Source of the DNA: Chitinophagaceae bacterium
Lineage (GTDB): Bacteria > Bacteroidota > Bacteroidia > Chitinophagales > Chitinophagaceae
NCBI GenBank assembly: GCA_016706055.1
Contig: JADJKL010000001.1
Coordinates: 124,001 to 188,000 of the forward strand
Direction: 5' to 3'
DNA length: 64,000 bases
Under the pieces are notes generated by a model. The model had not been told where the DNA came from, made no database searches, and was given only the letters and a program-made list of their open reading frames with translations. Numbering within the stretch: position 1 is the first letter of the stretch; each line of letters begins with the position of its first letter. The position numbers and the translations under genes were made by a program. Positions 8,439 through 18,600 of the stretch are shown here, in pieces.

Positions 8439-11270
8439 TTGAGAAAATTCCTTTTTTGTCTGTTGCTTGTTCAAAGTTCATTTATTGCTGCTTACACTCA
8501 ATACTGGCAACAGCAGGTCAATTACACCATTGATGTTTCTTTAAACGATAAAGACCATACATTAGATGGTTTTGAAAAAATAGAATACATCAACAATTCC
8601 CCCGACACCTTGCACTTCATCTGGTTTCATCTTTGGCCCAATGCGTATAAAAATGACAAGACTGCTTTTACCGATCAAACATTGGAAAACGGAAGTACTA
8701 AATTTTATTTTTCCAATACAGAAGATAGAGGCTACATAAACCGACTTGATTTTAAAGTTGATAATAGTACAGCAACAATAGAAGACCATCCGCAGCATAT
8801 AGATATTGTAAAAATTATTTTGCCTTCTCCTTTACCACCCGGACAAAAAATAATTATCACTACCCCTTTTCATGCAAAGCTTCCTTACAATTTTTCCAGA
8901 GGCGGACATGATGGTGAAAGCTATCAGGCTACACAATGGTATCCAAAGCCAGCAGTATATGATAAAAACGGATGGCATCCGATGACTTATTTAGATCAAG
9001 GAGAATTTTACAGCGAATTCGGAAGTTTTGACGTAAGCATAACCCTGCCAAAAAACTATGTTGTTGCTGCAACCGGCGAATTGCAAAACGCAGAAGAAAA
9101 AAACTGGCTAAAAACGAGAAGCTCTTTTTCATGGGAACCTGTAAAAGAAAAAGAGAAATCGAAATATGGTCAGGTAAAAACAAAGGTTCAGCTTTTTCCA
9201 GAATCAGTAAAAGAAAGTAAAACACTTCGCTACAAACAAAACAATGTGCATGATTTTGCATGGTTTGCCGATAAACGGTTTATTGTTAATTACGACACCT
9301 GCAAATTAGCTTCAGGAAAAATTATTGATGCATTTACTTTCTATACGCCATCACACAAAGAAGACTGGAGCAATACTGTTCAAAATGCTAAAGATGCCAT
9401 CAGGCATTATTCAAATTCAGTTGGCGAATATCCATACAGCATTGTTCAAGTAGTGCAAGGCCCCGAAAGCTTCGGCGGAGGAATGGAATATCCAACGATA
9501 ACAGTCATTTCGCCAAGTGACAATAAGAAATCACTTGACAATACCATTGCCCATGAAATTGGCCACAATTGGTTTTATGGAATTCTTGGAAGTAACGAAA
9601 GAAAACATCCGTGGATGGATGAAGGCATGAATAGTTTTTATGATGACAAATACAAAGAAATTAAATACGGCAAACAAGCAGATATAGCAAGACTTGCTTT
9701 TGAAACAAAGGCGGCAACAAAAACTGATCAACCAATAGAAACTTCTTCAGAAAAGTTCAGCGAAGCAAATTATGGATTGGTGGCCTATTACAAAGCTGCT
9801 GAGTGGATGCGATACCTTGAAACGGAATTAGGTACTGAAACATTTAATAAAGCCATGCAAGAGTATTATAACAAATGGCAGTTCAAACATCCGCAGCCAG
9901 AAGATTTCAAAAGAACCATGGAAGAAAGCTCTGGTAAAAATCTTGATTCTGTTTTCTCTTATCTCTCAAAAACCGGAACATTACCAAATCAGGACCGAAC
10001 AGGAACAACAACTACATCAATCTTTAGTTTTAAAACACTGAATGAATATGCTAAAAACCCTTCAAAGAATCTGATACTTGTTGGACCGGTTATTGGTGCA
10101 AACTATTATGATAAATTAATGATTGGTGCATTTGTTACAAACATGAAACTTCCACCTTCACCGTTTCAGTTTCTGATTGCCCCAATGTATTCAACAGGGA
10201 CAAAAAAACTGACAGGTTTAGGATTGGTTAACTATAGTTTTTATCCAAATTCTTTATTCCAAAAAATAGATGTTGGTATAAGTGGTTCCACATTTACGAT
10301 AGATCAGTTTACTAATAGTGATAATGACAAAACCAATCTTGGCTTTTCGAAAATTGTACCTGGAATTCGGTTAACATTAAAGGAAAAAGATCCTAGAAGT
10401 CAACGACATCGCTTTATTCAGTTCAAATCATACTTGTTTAAGGAAGATGCTTTACAGTTTTATCGTGACACGGTTATTGTTGGCTTAGACACTACTATTT
10501 CTTTTAAAAACAGAACCATTACAGATAGCAGAACATTAAATCAGTTAAGATTTGTTGTAGAAAATAACAGAGTTCTTTATCCTTATAGCGGTGAATTAAA
10601 AATTGAACAAGGAAAAGATTTTGTGAGAGCTGGATTTACAGGGAAGTATTTTTTTAATTATGCTAAAAAAGGTGGTCTTGATGTGAGATTGTTTGCAGGC
10701 AAATTCTTTTATACCAGTTCAAAAACGATCAACAAACAATTTGAAACAGACAGGTATCATTTAAATATGACCGGAGCAAATGGTTATGAAGATTATACCT
10801 ACAGTGATTATTTTATCGGTCGTAATGAGTTCAATGGTTTTATCAGTCAGCAAATAATGGTTCGGGATGGAGCATTTAAAGTAAGGACAGATTTACTGGC
10901 CGACAAGGTTGCTAAAACTGATGACTGGTTAATTGCAGCCAATCTTAGTACAACAATTCCGCCTGCCATTAACCCACTGGAGCTGTTGCCATTTAAAATT
11001 CCACTTAAATTTTTTGTTGATATTGGCACTTATGCAGAAGCATGGAAACAAGGCTCCGATGCCGACCGTTTTTTGTATGATGTCGGATTGCATATCCCCT
11101 TATTGAAAGAAACAATTAATATTTATATACCGCTTTTATATAGCAAAGTCTATAAAGATTATATCCAGTCAACATCACTCAAAAAGGAAAGATTCTGGAA
11201 AAAGATTTCTTTCTCCATAGATATTTCTAATTTCAGTTTCAGAAAAATTGACCGCCAATTGAGTTTCTGA
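8439..11270 (+). CDS. M1 family metallopeptidase, secreted
   Basis: A 943-residue protein beginning at TTG, chosen because the next codons give a clean signal peptide (RKFLFCLLLVQSSFIAAYTQ) and a -7 promoter box lies just upstream; no nearby ATG is in frame. After an aminopeptidase-N-like beta domain it has the gluzincin motif HEIGHNWFYG near residue 370 and the third ligand in WMDEGMNSFYDD about 20 residues on. GGGMEYPTIT upstream corresponds to the substrate-binding GxMEN region of M1 enzymes. The last 400 residues are beta-rich, with repeated aromatic strands resembling an outer-membrane or surface domain. It overlaps the next gene by one base (TGATG). It probably digests peptides in the periplasm or at the surface. 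Confidence 0.9.
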   Translation: MRKFLFCLLLVQSSFIAAYTQYWQQQVNYTIDVSLNDKDHTLDGFEKIEYINNSPDTLHFIWFHLWPNAYKNDKTAFTDQTLENGSTKFYFSNTEDRGYINRLDFKVDNSTATIEDHPQHIDIVKIILPSPLPPGQKIIITTPFHAKLPYNFSRGGHDGESYQATQWYPKPAVYDKNGWHPMTYLDQGEFYSEFGSFDVSITLPKNYVVAATGELQNAEEKNWLKTRSSFSWEPVKEKEKSKYGQVKTKVQLFPESVKESKTLRYKQNNVHDFAWFADKRFIVNYDTCKLASGKIIDAFTFYTPSHKEDWSNTVQNAKDAIRHYSNSVGEYPYSIVQVVQGPESFGGGMEYPTITVISPSDNKKSLDNTIAHEIGHNWFYGILGSNERKHPWMDEGMNSFYDDKYKEIKYGKQADIARLAFETKAATKTDQPIETSSEKFSEANYGLVAYYKAAEWMRYLETELGTETFNKAMQEYYNKWQFKHPQPEDFKRTMEESSGKNLDSVFSYLSKTGTLPNQDRTGTTTTSIFSFKTLNEYAKNPSKNLILVGPVIGANYYDKLMIGAFVTNMKLPPSPFQFLIAPMYSTGTKKLTGLGLVNYSFYPNSLFQKIDVGISGSTFTIDQFTNSDNDKTNLGFSKIVPGIRLTLKEKDPRSQRHRFIQFKSYLFKEDALQFYRDTVIVGLDTTISFKNRTITDSRTLNQLRFVVENNRVLYPYSGELKIEQGKDFVRAGFTGKYFFNYAKKGGLDVRLFAGKFFYTSSKTINKQFETDRYHLNMTGANGYEDYTYSDYFIGRNEFNGFISQQIMVRDGAFKVRTDLLADKVAKTDDWLIAANLSTTIPPAINPLELLPFKIPLKFFVDIGTYAEAWKQGSDADRFLYDVGLHIPLLKETINIYIPLLYSKVYKDYIQSTSLKKERFWKKISFSIDISNFSFRKIDRQLSF

Positions 11271-12191
11271 TGAGCAGTATTTCCAACATAACTTATCTTA
11301 GGCATTCGCAGATTGATAAATCAAAATGGGATAATTGTATTGAAACAGCAGATAATGGCCTTATCTATGGATATTCATTTTATTTGGATACGATGTCAAA
11401 AAACTGGGATGCGTTAATCTTAAACGACTATGAAGCTGTAATGCCTTTACCTTGGAATAAAAAATACGGCATCACTTATTTATACCAACCTTTTCTTACA
11501 GCACAATTGGGAGTGTTTGGCAAAAAGATTTCTGAAAAGATTGTTGAAGATTTTATCGAATCAATTCCTTTTTCTTTCCGGTATATAGATATTGCTTTAA
11601 ACAAAGGCAATCTTAGCGGTATACCTACAGGTAATTCCATCCACCGAAGTAATTATGTATTAGACTTGAACTTTAGCTATGAATACTTGTATCAGAACTT
11701 TAAAGAGAATATTCAACGAAATATTAAAAAGGCCTACCAACAAGGATGTAAAGTCCAGAAAGATATAGATGTTGAAGAAATAATTGAGCTGGCTGTATTA
11801 CAAATGAAGTCGCATGGTCATGAATCAAAAGAAAACATAGACCGGTTCAGAAGACTCTATACTGATTTGCATAAACGAAAGATGACCGCCACTTATGGAA
11901 TAGTTTCAGTAAATAATAAACTATTGGCCTCTTGTGTTTTTTTTTTCACACAATAGAGCTTTTTATATCTTAGTCGGCAATCATCCAGATGGAAAGTCAT
12001 CAGGTGCTTCTCATGCATTAATAGATGCATTTATAAAAGACAATGCTGGTAAAAATATGCTGCTTGATTTTGAAGGTTCCGATATTCCTACATTAGCTTA
12101 TTTCTATAGCAGCTTTGGTGCTGAACATGAAATATTTCCTGCATTGAAAATCAACCGTCTTCCTTTTTATCTTAAATGGCTGAAGAAATAA
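11270..12191 (+). CDS. FemAB/GNAT-like acyltransferase, frame broken at a run of ten T
   Basis: Two frames (11270-11956 and the continuation to 12191) form one protein of about 306 residues. Features are a GNAT-like fold with YGYSFYLDTMSKNWDAL near the start, FKENIQRNIKKAYQQG in the middle, and after the break RAFYILVGNHPDGKSSGA and LLDFEGSDIPTLAYFYSSFG, a pattern common to FemAB-type proteins that transfer aminoacyl groups to cell-wall or lipid acceptors. The frame changes inside T10 at 11937-11946; nine T would read SCVFFSHNRAFY without a stop. It starts on the stop codon of the M1 peptidase gene, and its end converges with ispD with one base between. Confidence 0.7.
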
Positions 12192-12192
12192 T

Positions 12193-12870
12193 TCAGCTTG
12201 TACTTCTTTCTTCCAGTATTCTTTCAGCAATCAGCAGATCAATAGGTCTTGTAATTTTAATATTACTCTCCTCGCCTTCTACCAGCGAAACGTTGATACC
12301 ATACGCTTCTGCCACTGTTGCTTCATCTGTAAACTTATCTTTATAATCAATCTGAAAGGCTGGCAAGATGATCTTACTATGAAATGTTTGTGGAGTTTGA
12401 ATCAGCTTTACATTCGTTCTGTCAAATGCTTCATTGCCTTCTTCTGTTATGATACGGATGCTGTCACTTGATGTAATGGCTGGAATGGCTGTACCTGTTT
12501 CAACTGCCTGCTCATAACAGCAATGGATTAATTCTTTGGAGACTAGACAGCGTACACCATCATGCACAAAAACAATTGCTTCATCTTCTACTAATGCCAA
12601 CCCATTTTTTACGGATTGAAAACGGGAATCACCACCAGCGGCAATCCGTATCCGGCTTTTATCAAAATATGCATCAATAATTTCCTGGCCCATATCCGTA
12701 TAATCAAGCGGCAAAACTAATACTACTTGCAAATCAGCATATGAATCAAGAAAAGCTTTTAAAGTGTAATAAAGAATAGGTTTATTATTTAGCAAGATGA
12801 ATTGCTTGGGAAGATTATTTCCCATTCGTATTCCTTTTCCTCCAGCAACTATGATTGCATATTTCTTCAT
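12193..12870 (-). CDS. ispD: 2-C-methyl-D-erythritol 4-phosphate cytidylyltransferase
   Basis: A 225-residue nucleotidyltransferase of the non-mevalonate isoprenoid pathway, making CDP-methylerythritol from MEP and CTP. The CTP-binding N-terminus is AIIVAGGKGIRMGNNLPKQF, and FVHDGVRCLVSKELI and TDEATVAEAYGINVSLVEG are standard IspD motifs. The C-terminus NIKITRPIDLLIAERIL is the usual end. It is the last gene of a - strand run with the heptose kinase and isoaspartyl peptidase; the gap to the latter is five bases. Confidence 0.95.
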   Translation of the reverse strand: MKKYAIIVAGGKGIRMGNNLPKQFILLNNKPILYYTLKAFLDSYADLQVVLVLPLDYTDMGQEIIDAYFDKSRIRIAAGGDSRFQSVKNGLALVEDEAIVFVHDGVRCLVSKELIHCCYEQAVETGTAIPAITSSDSIRIITEEGNEAFDRTNVKLIQTPQTFHSKIILPAFQIDYKDKFTDEATVAEAYGINVSLVEGEESNIKITRPIDLLIAERILEERSTS

Positions 12871-12875
12871 TCTTA

Positions 12876-13808
12876 TTACTTATAAATTGAAACTTCATTT
12901 TGCCCATCACTTCTTCTAACACCTCGGTACATTCCTTCACTATTAAATACCAACGCTGTGTTTCCTTTCGCATCCACACCAATCATCCCTCCTTCGCCAT
13001 CAATCTTCATTAATTTATCATGTACCACTACATTCATTGCTTCTTCTAAAGAAAGTCCTTTGTATTCCATCAGGCAGCTTACGTCGTATGCTGTTACGGC
13101 ACGGATAAAAGGTTCGCCATGTCCAGTACAACTAATGGCACAGGTATTATTATTAGCATAAGTACCTGCGCCAATAATCGGACTATCGCCTACTCTTCCG
13201 TATTGCTTGTTTGTCATTCCACCAGTACTGGTAGCAGCAGCAACATTCCCATATATATCCATGGCTGCAGCGCCTACTGTTCCAAACTTCTTATCCTTTA
13301 TAACTATGTTGTGATCTAACGCAGACTCATCACTCCCTTGCATTTGTTTCCACTGATTATGCCTAAATGCTGAATAGAAGTATTCGTCTTCTTCAATTTG
13401 CAAACCTTGTTCTTTTGCAAATTGCAATGCGCCATTTCCGTTAAGCATTACATGCTGACTTTTATTCATAATTGCATAAGCCAGTTCCACCGGATTGCGA
13501 ACATTTCTAACAGCAGAAACAGCACCTGCCATTAAATTTTTTCCATCCATAATAGAAGCATCCATTTCCTGGCTTCCATCTTTCCCAAACACAGAGCCTT
13601 TGCCTGCATTGAACAGAACATTATCTTCTAAGGAAATAGTAGCTGCAAGAACTGCTTCAACAGCCGTTTTACCTTTTTCCAATAATGCATACCCCGCATT
13701 CAAGGCATCTTCTAATCCTTTCCGGTAAGCGGCTTCCAGTTCATCCGTCAAATTTTTTTTTAGAATTGTACCGGCACCACCATGAATTACTAATGTATAG
13801 ACTGACAT
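12876..13808 (-). CDS. Isoaspartyl peptidase / L-asparaginase (Ntn hydrolase)
   Basis: A 310-residue plant-type asparaginase precursor that self-cleaves. The start YTLVIHGGAGTI, the substrate loop FNAGKGSVFGKDGSQEMDASIM, and the autocleavage site KKFGTVGAAAMD, whose threonine (near residue 175) becomes the N-terminal nucleophile, are all present. The beta-subunit signature TSTGGMTNKQYGRVGDSPIIGAGTYAN follows. The enzyme hydrolyses beta-aspartyl dipeptides and asparagine in the cytoplasm. Since cyanophycinase releases beta-Asp-Arg, this gene could supply the second step of cyanophycin breakdown with the genes at 54-62 kb; that link is inferred from biochemistry, not from proximity. It lies in an operon-like run with rfaE1 and ispD. 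Confidence 0.93.
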   Translation of the reverse strand: MSVYTLVIHGGAGTILKKNLTDELEAAYRKGLEDALNAGYALLEKGKTAVEAVLAATISLEDNVLFNAGKGSVFGKDGSQEMDASIMDGKNLMAGAVSAVRNVRNPVELAYAIMNKSQHVMLNGNGALQFAKEQGLQIEEDEYFYSAFRHNQWKQMQGSDESALDHNIVIKDKKFGTVGAAAMDIYGNVAAATSTGGMTNKQYGRVGDSPIIGAGTYANNNTCAISCTGHGEPFIRAVTAYDVSCLMEYKGLSLEEAMNVVVHDKLMKIDGEGGMIGVDAKGNTALVFNSEGMYRGVRRSDGQNEVSIYK

Positions 13809-13822
13809 AAGTTGTATACATA

Positions 13823-14812
13823 TTAACTCAACAAGAGCTCACACTCTTTCAATAGCTTCTCTTTGCTAATGGCAACTGTACCTACTTCTTCACAAACCAA
13901 CCCACCTGCAATATTCGCTATTTCAGCCATCATCTGTACATCTTCTGTTGCAGCATACACTATGGAGGCAACTGCAATAACAGTATCACCTGCACCTGAC
14001 ACATCAGAAACATTGCGGATATGTGAAGGAATAATTGCAGATTTATTTTCCATCTGAAAATAAACTCCCTTTTCGGATAATGTGATGAAAGAAATTTTAT
14101 GGCGAAGTGTGCCAGCTAATTCATTATGAATATTTTTCAGCAAAGGTTCATTCACATCTTCAAACAGCATATTCAATCCTTCCTTTACTTCCTTCAGGTT
14201 AGGTTTAAAAATATCTGCATTCTTATAAGAAAAGAAATTTTTTCGCTTAGGATCAACAGCTGTAATTACACCTGCCTTTTGACAAAATGCTATTACATCC
14301 TGAATCAACTTTTCTGTAAGTACTCCCTTATTATAATCTTCGAAAATGATAACATCAGGTTTTTCAGACTCAATAAAGGATTGAATTTTTTCAAGCAACG
14401 CATTCTCATCTTTACTGTTAAGATCATCTGTCAATTCTGCATCTAATCGCATCATTTGCTGATTACGACTAATGATTCTTGTTTTACTTGTAGTAATTCT
14501 ATCCGAGCTTTTAAGCAAAAAAGAAGTGTCTATTTTTTCATCCTCCAATAAATTTATTAAACGTTCACTTTCTTCATCATTACCACAAACTGAAAGGATT
14601 GCTACAGTTGCGCCTAGTGACCGGCAGTTTAATGCAACATTGCCAGCTCCGCCTATTCTGTATTCTTTATGATTTAGTGCTACAATTGGAACAGGAGCTT
14701 CTGGTGAAATACGATCAACCTTTCCCCACATATAATTGTCGAGCATTATATCGCCAATTACTCCAACTTTTATTGAAGAGAAAGAATCAAATAGTTTTTT
14801 AAAATCTATCAT
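13823..14812 (-). CDS. rfaE1: D-glycero-beta-D-manno-heptose-7-phosphate kinase (PfkB family)
   Basis: A 329-residue PfkB-family kinase matching the kinase domain of HldE (RfaE). The start VGVIGDIMLDNYMWGKVDRISPEAPVPI and RIGGAGNVALNCRSLGA are characteristic of this heptose kinase. KPDVIIFEDYNKGVLTEKL, TAVDPKRKNFF and the ATP-site VSDVSGAGDTVIAVAS follow. It phosphorylates heptose-7-phosphate for ADP-heptose and LPS core synthesis. There is no C-terminal cytidylyltransferase domain, as expected where the kinase and adenylyltransferase are separate genes. It leads a tight - strand run with the isoaspartyl peptidase (14 bases away) and ispD. Confidence 0.9.
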   Translation of the reverse strand: MIDFKKLFDSFSSIKVGVIGDIMLDNYMWGKVDRISPEAPVPIVALNHKEYRIGGAGNVALNCRSLGATVAILSVCGNDEESERLINLLEDEKIDTSFLLKSSDRITTSKTRIISRNQQMMRLDAELTDDLNSKDENALLEKIQSFIESEKPDVIIFEDYNKGVLTEKLIQDVIAFCQKAGVITAVDPKRKNFFSYKNADIFKPNLKEVKEGLNMLFEDVNEPLLKNIHNELAGTLRHKISFITLSEKGVYFQMENKSAIIPSHIRNVSDVSGAGDTVIAVASIVYAATEDVQMMAEIANIAGGLVCEEVGTVAISKEKLLKECELLLS

Positions 14813-14850
14813 ACCTCAAATTAAGGAATAATTATCTGTATGTCGGGACG

Positions 14851-14884
14851 AAAAAAAACGTCTTTTAAATTCAAAAAAGACGTT
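14851..14884 (-). terminator. Rho-independent terminator after the OmpH-like gene
   Basis: AACGTCTTTT and AAAAGACGTT pair around an eight-base loop; on the - strand the hairpin is followed by a run of T (A at 14851-14858 on +). It lies just past the stop of the OmpH-like gene at 14909. Confidence 0.75.
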
Positions 14885-14908
14885 CATATTGCATTCCAAT
14901 TTTATCTT

Positions 14909-15516
14909 TTAATCCTTTTTAAAAGATTTATATTTTTCATTTAAGCCTCTAATCAACTCTTTGGTAATATTATACGCTGTATCCTTGTAAAAAAATAGTC
15001 CCTGCTCATAAGAAACTATGTAATTGTAATCATAGTCCTTATTGAATTCTTTACAAAATTCTTCAATTTTTGTTTTAATATCTGTTTCCTTTCGGGTTCT
15101 TAAATCAAAATAATCCTGATCAAGCTGCTTTTGCCTTGCCTTCATTTGGTCATCCATTTTTTTCAACTCTTGGCTGGCTTTTTCAGAGTCAGCTTCTGAT
15201 AATGTGCCGGCCTGCGCCTGATTTTGATAATAAATATATTTATCCTGGATATTCTTGCCCAATCTTTCCAATTCGGAGGCTACGTCCTGTTCCTTTTACT
15301 AAGCTCCGTTTTTACCTCTTTTACCAACTCAAAATTGGCGGCAACAGAATCCATTTCAAAATATGCAATTTTAAAATGTTTGCTTCCTGAAGAATCTGTT
15401 GCATCAGTATTATTCTTCTTTGTTGATTTAGTATTGTTAGATCCAAAACTAACAATAAGAAGATAACCGGCCACTAGGCTCAGCAACACATTCCATATCA
15501 TCATTCCATTTTTCAT
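14909..15516 (-). CDS. OmpH/Skp-like periplasmic protein, frame broken
   Basis: Two - strand frames (15516-15280 and down to 14909) make one protein of about 200 residues. The first has an N-terminal membrane anchor (MIWNVLLSLVAGYLLIVSFG) then KIAYFEMDSVAANFELVKEV, the start of an OmpH/Skp fold. The second is a long charged helix (LERLGKNIQDKYIYYQNQ..., LDQDYFDLRTRKETDIKTKI) and ends YNITKELIRGLNEKYKSF. Skp-family chaperones carry outer-membrane proteins across the periplasm. The frames join if one base is added to the T4 run at 15294-15297 (+ strand), giving SKKEQDVASELERL. It is separated from rpoC by about 150 bases containing the rpoC terminator. Confidence 0.8.
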
Positions 15517-15612
15517 TCAGGTTTCTTTAATTACAAAACTACGTATCATGTGGCGGGCAAATATAAGAAATCAATTTACTTTATGATACCCTTAACAGCT
15601 TTGACCTTTCGT

Positions 15613-15639
15613 AAAAAAGGAGTAAGAAAATCTTACTCC
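15613..15639 (-). terminator. Rho-independent terminator of rpoBC
   Basis: GGAGTAAGA and TCTTACTCC form a perfect nine-base-pair stem with a three-base loop; on the - strand it runs into TTTTTT. It sits 29 bases past the rpoC stop. Confidence 0.85.
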
Positions 15640-15667
15640 TGTATTTGTTTTAATTAGCTAATTGAAA

Positions 15668-18600
15668 TTATTCTTCTTCATCAAAAGCCATTGCCTCACG
15701 ACTTGTTTGCAGCAATTCATATTCTTCCTTGCTACCAACAATCATATTTTCAAAATCTCTAAGTCCAGATCCTGCTGGTATTGGATGGCCTGTAATTACA
15801 TTCTCCTTCAATCCAAGCATATCATCTGTTTTACCGTTGATGGCTGCTGAAGACAATACTTTGGTTGTCTCCTGGAATGATGCTGCAGAAATCCAGCTAG
15901 GCACACCTAATGATGCTTTTGTAATACCCAACAAAGTTGGTGAAGATGTAGCTGGCTTGGCATCACGAAACTCAACAGGTGTTTTGTCATTCCGACGCAG
16001 TATAGAATTCTCTTCTCTTACTTCACGAAGAGAAACAATCTGCCCTGCACGAAGCTTAGTACTATCACCAATCTCAGTTACAATTTTCTTATCGTATATG
16101 TAATCATTCTCCTCGATAAAGTCAAACTTATCAGTTAAGTCATCCTCAAGGAATCTTGTATCTCCCGGATCAACGATGTTTACTTTACGCATCATCTGAC
16201 GAACGATACATTCAATATGTTTGTCATTGATCTTCACACCTTGTAAGCGATATACTTCCTGAATCTCGTTTACAACATACTCTTGTACTGCAAACGGACC
16301 TTTAATAGAAAGAATGTCAAAAGGAGCAATCTGACCGTCACTTAATGGTACACCAGCTTTTACAAAGTCACCATCTTGTGCAAGAATCTGTCTTGTCAAT
16401 GGAACCAGATATTTTTTCTGTACACCATCTTTTGCTTCAATGATGATTTCACGGTTACCTCTTTTAATAGCTCCCATCACAACAACACCATCAATTTCAG
16501 AAACCACAGCAGGATTGCTTGGATTTCTTGCCTCGAATAATTCAGTTACACGAGGAAGACCTCCAGTGATATCACGAAGCTTTCCAAGAACTCTCGGAAT
16601 CTTCACCAACACTTGTCCGGCTTTCACTTCGGATCCTTCTTCTTTAATGATATGGCTACCTGTTGGAAGGTTATAGATTTTTTTATCTTTTCCTTCTACA
16701 ACGATAGATGGGATCTTAGTTTTATCTCTTGTTTCAATTACCACTTTTTCACGGTGACCTGTTTGCTCATCTGCTTCTTCACGATAAGTAACGCCTTCAA
16801 TTACATTATCAAAATTCAACGTACCATTAATCTCCGCCATGATGACGTTGTTATATGGATCCCAAGTACAAACCGTATCGCCTTTCTTTACTTTCTGTCC
16901 GTCTTTTACAAACAAGGTAGAACCGTAAGGAATGTGTGCAGTATTCAATAAACGATCTGTTTCAACATCAATGTTTCTAATCTCACCAGTTCTTCCTACG
17001 ACAACTTGTACTTTATTTCCTTCTGCGTTTTCAACGTTTACTGTACGTAAACCATCAAATTGAACTGTACCGTCAAACTTAGCATATAATGATGAATCAA
17101 CTGCTGCAGATCCAGCTACACCACCTACGTGGAATGTACGAAGTGTTAACTGTGTACCAGGTTCTCCGATTGACTGTGCTGCAATGATACCAACAGCATC
17201 ACCTTTCTGTGCAATGTTTCCAGATGCAAGGTTTTTACCATAGCATTTTACACAAACACCTCTCTTGCTTTCGCAAGTAAGTACAGAACGAATTTCTACA
17301 GTCTCAATTCCTGCCTCTTCAATTTTCTTTGAAATATCCTGTGTAATCTGGTCACCACCTTCAACCAATAAAGCATCGCTAACCGGATCAAACACATCAT
17401 GCAATGAAGTGCGACCAGAAATCCTGTCATTCAATGGTTCGATGATATCTTCATTATCTTTTAATGCAGATGTTGCAATACCTCTCAGCGTACCACAGTC
17501 TTCTTCCATGATAACCATATCTTGAGAAACGTCAACTAAACGACGAGTAAGATAACCTGCATCGGCTGTTTTAAGGGCCGTATCTGCAAGACCTTTTCTA
17601 GCACCGTGGGTAGAGATAAAGTAATCCAATACATTCAATCCACCTTTAAAGTTGGAAAGAATAGGATTCTCAATGATCTCAGAACCTGTAGAACCAGATT
17701 TTCTTGGCTTTGCCATCAATCCTCTGATACCAGCCAACTGTTTAATCTGCTGCTTAGAACCTCTTGCACCAGAATCAAGCATCATGTACAAAGAATTAAA
17801 TCCTTGCTTATCTGCACTCAATTCACGGATCAATGTTTCTGTAATTCTAGTATCTACACGGCTCCAGATATCAACTATCTGATTATAACGTTCATTATTA
17901 GTGATAAGTCCCATGTTGTAACTATCCCAAACCTCATCTACTTCACCTTTTGCATTATCCAGCAATTCTTCTTTAACATCAGGGATGATAAGGTCATTAA
18001 TACTAAAGGAAAGTCCACCTTGGAAGGCAGTACGGAATCCTAAAGTTTTAATATCATCAAGGAATTTCGCTGTTTTCGGAACGTTAGTGATATTGATAAT
18101 ATCTCCAATGATCTCACGAAGATTCTTCTTGGTTAATAAAGCATTTACAAATCCAACTTCTGCAGGTACATGCTGATTGAAAATAACACGACCAACAGTT
18201 GTTTCAATCATTTTATGTTCTAACAAACCATCAGCATTACGAATATTTACTTTCACTTTTATCCATGCATGCATATCTATAACACCTTCGTTATATGCAA
18301 TGATCACTTCTTCATTAGAATAAAACGCCTTGCCTTCTCCACGAACTATTAGATCACTATCTGTTCTTCTTCCTTTGGTAATGTAATACAGACCCAATAC
18401 CATGTCCTGAGAAGGAAGTGTGATTGGCGTACCATTCTGTGGATTCAAAATGTTATGTGATGCAAGCATCAATAATTGTGCTTCCAATACAGCAGCATGA
18501 CTCAAGGGTACATGCACCGCCATCTGGTCACCGTCAAAGTCAGCGTTGAAGGCAGTAGTTACCAATGGGTGAAGTTGTATTGCTTTTCCTTCAATCAACT

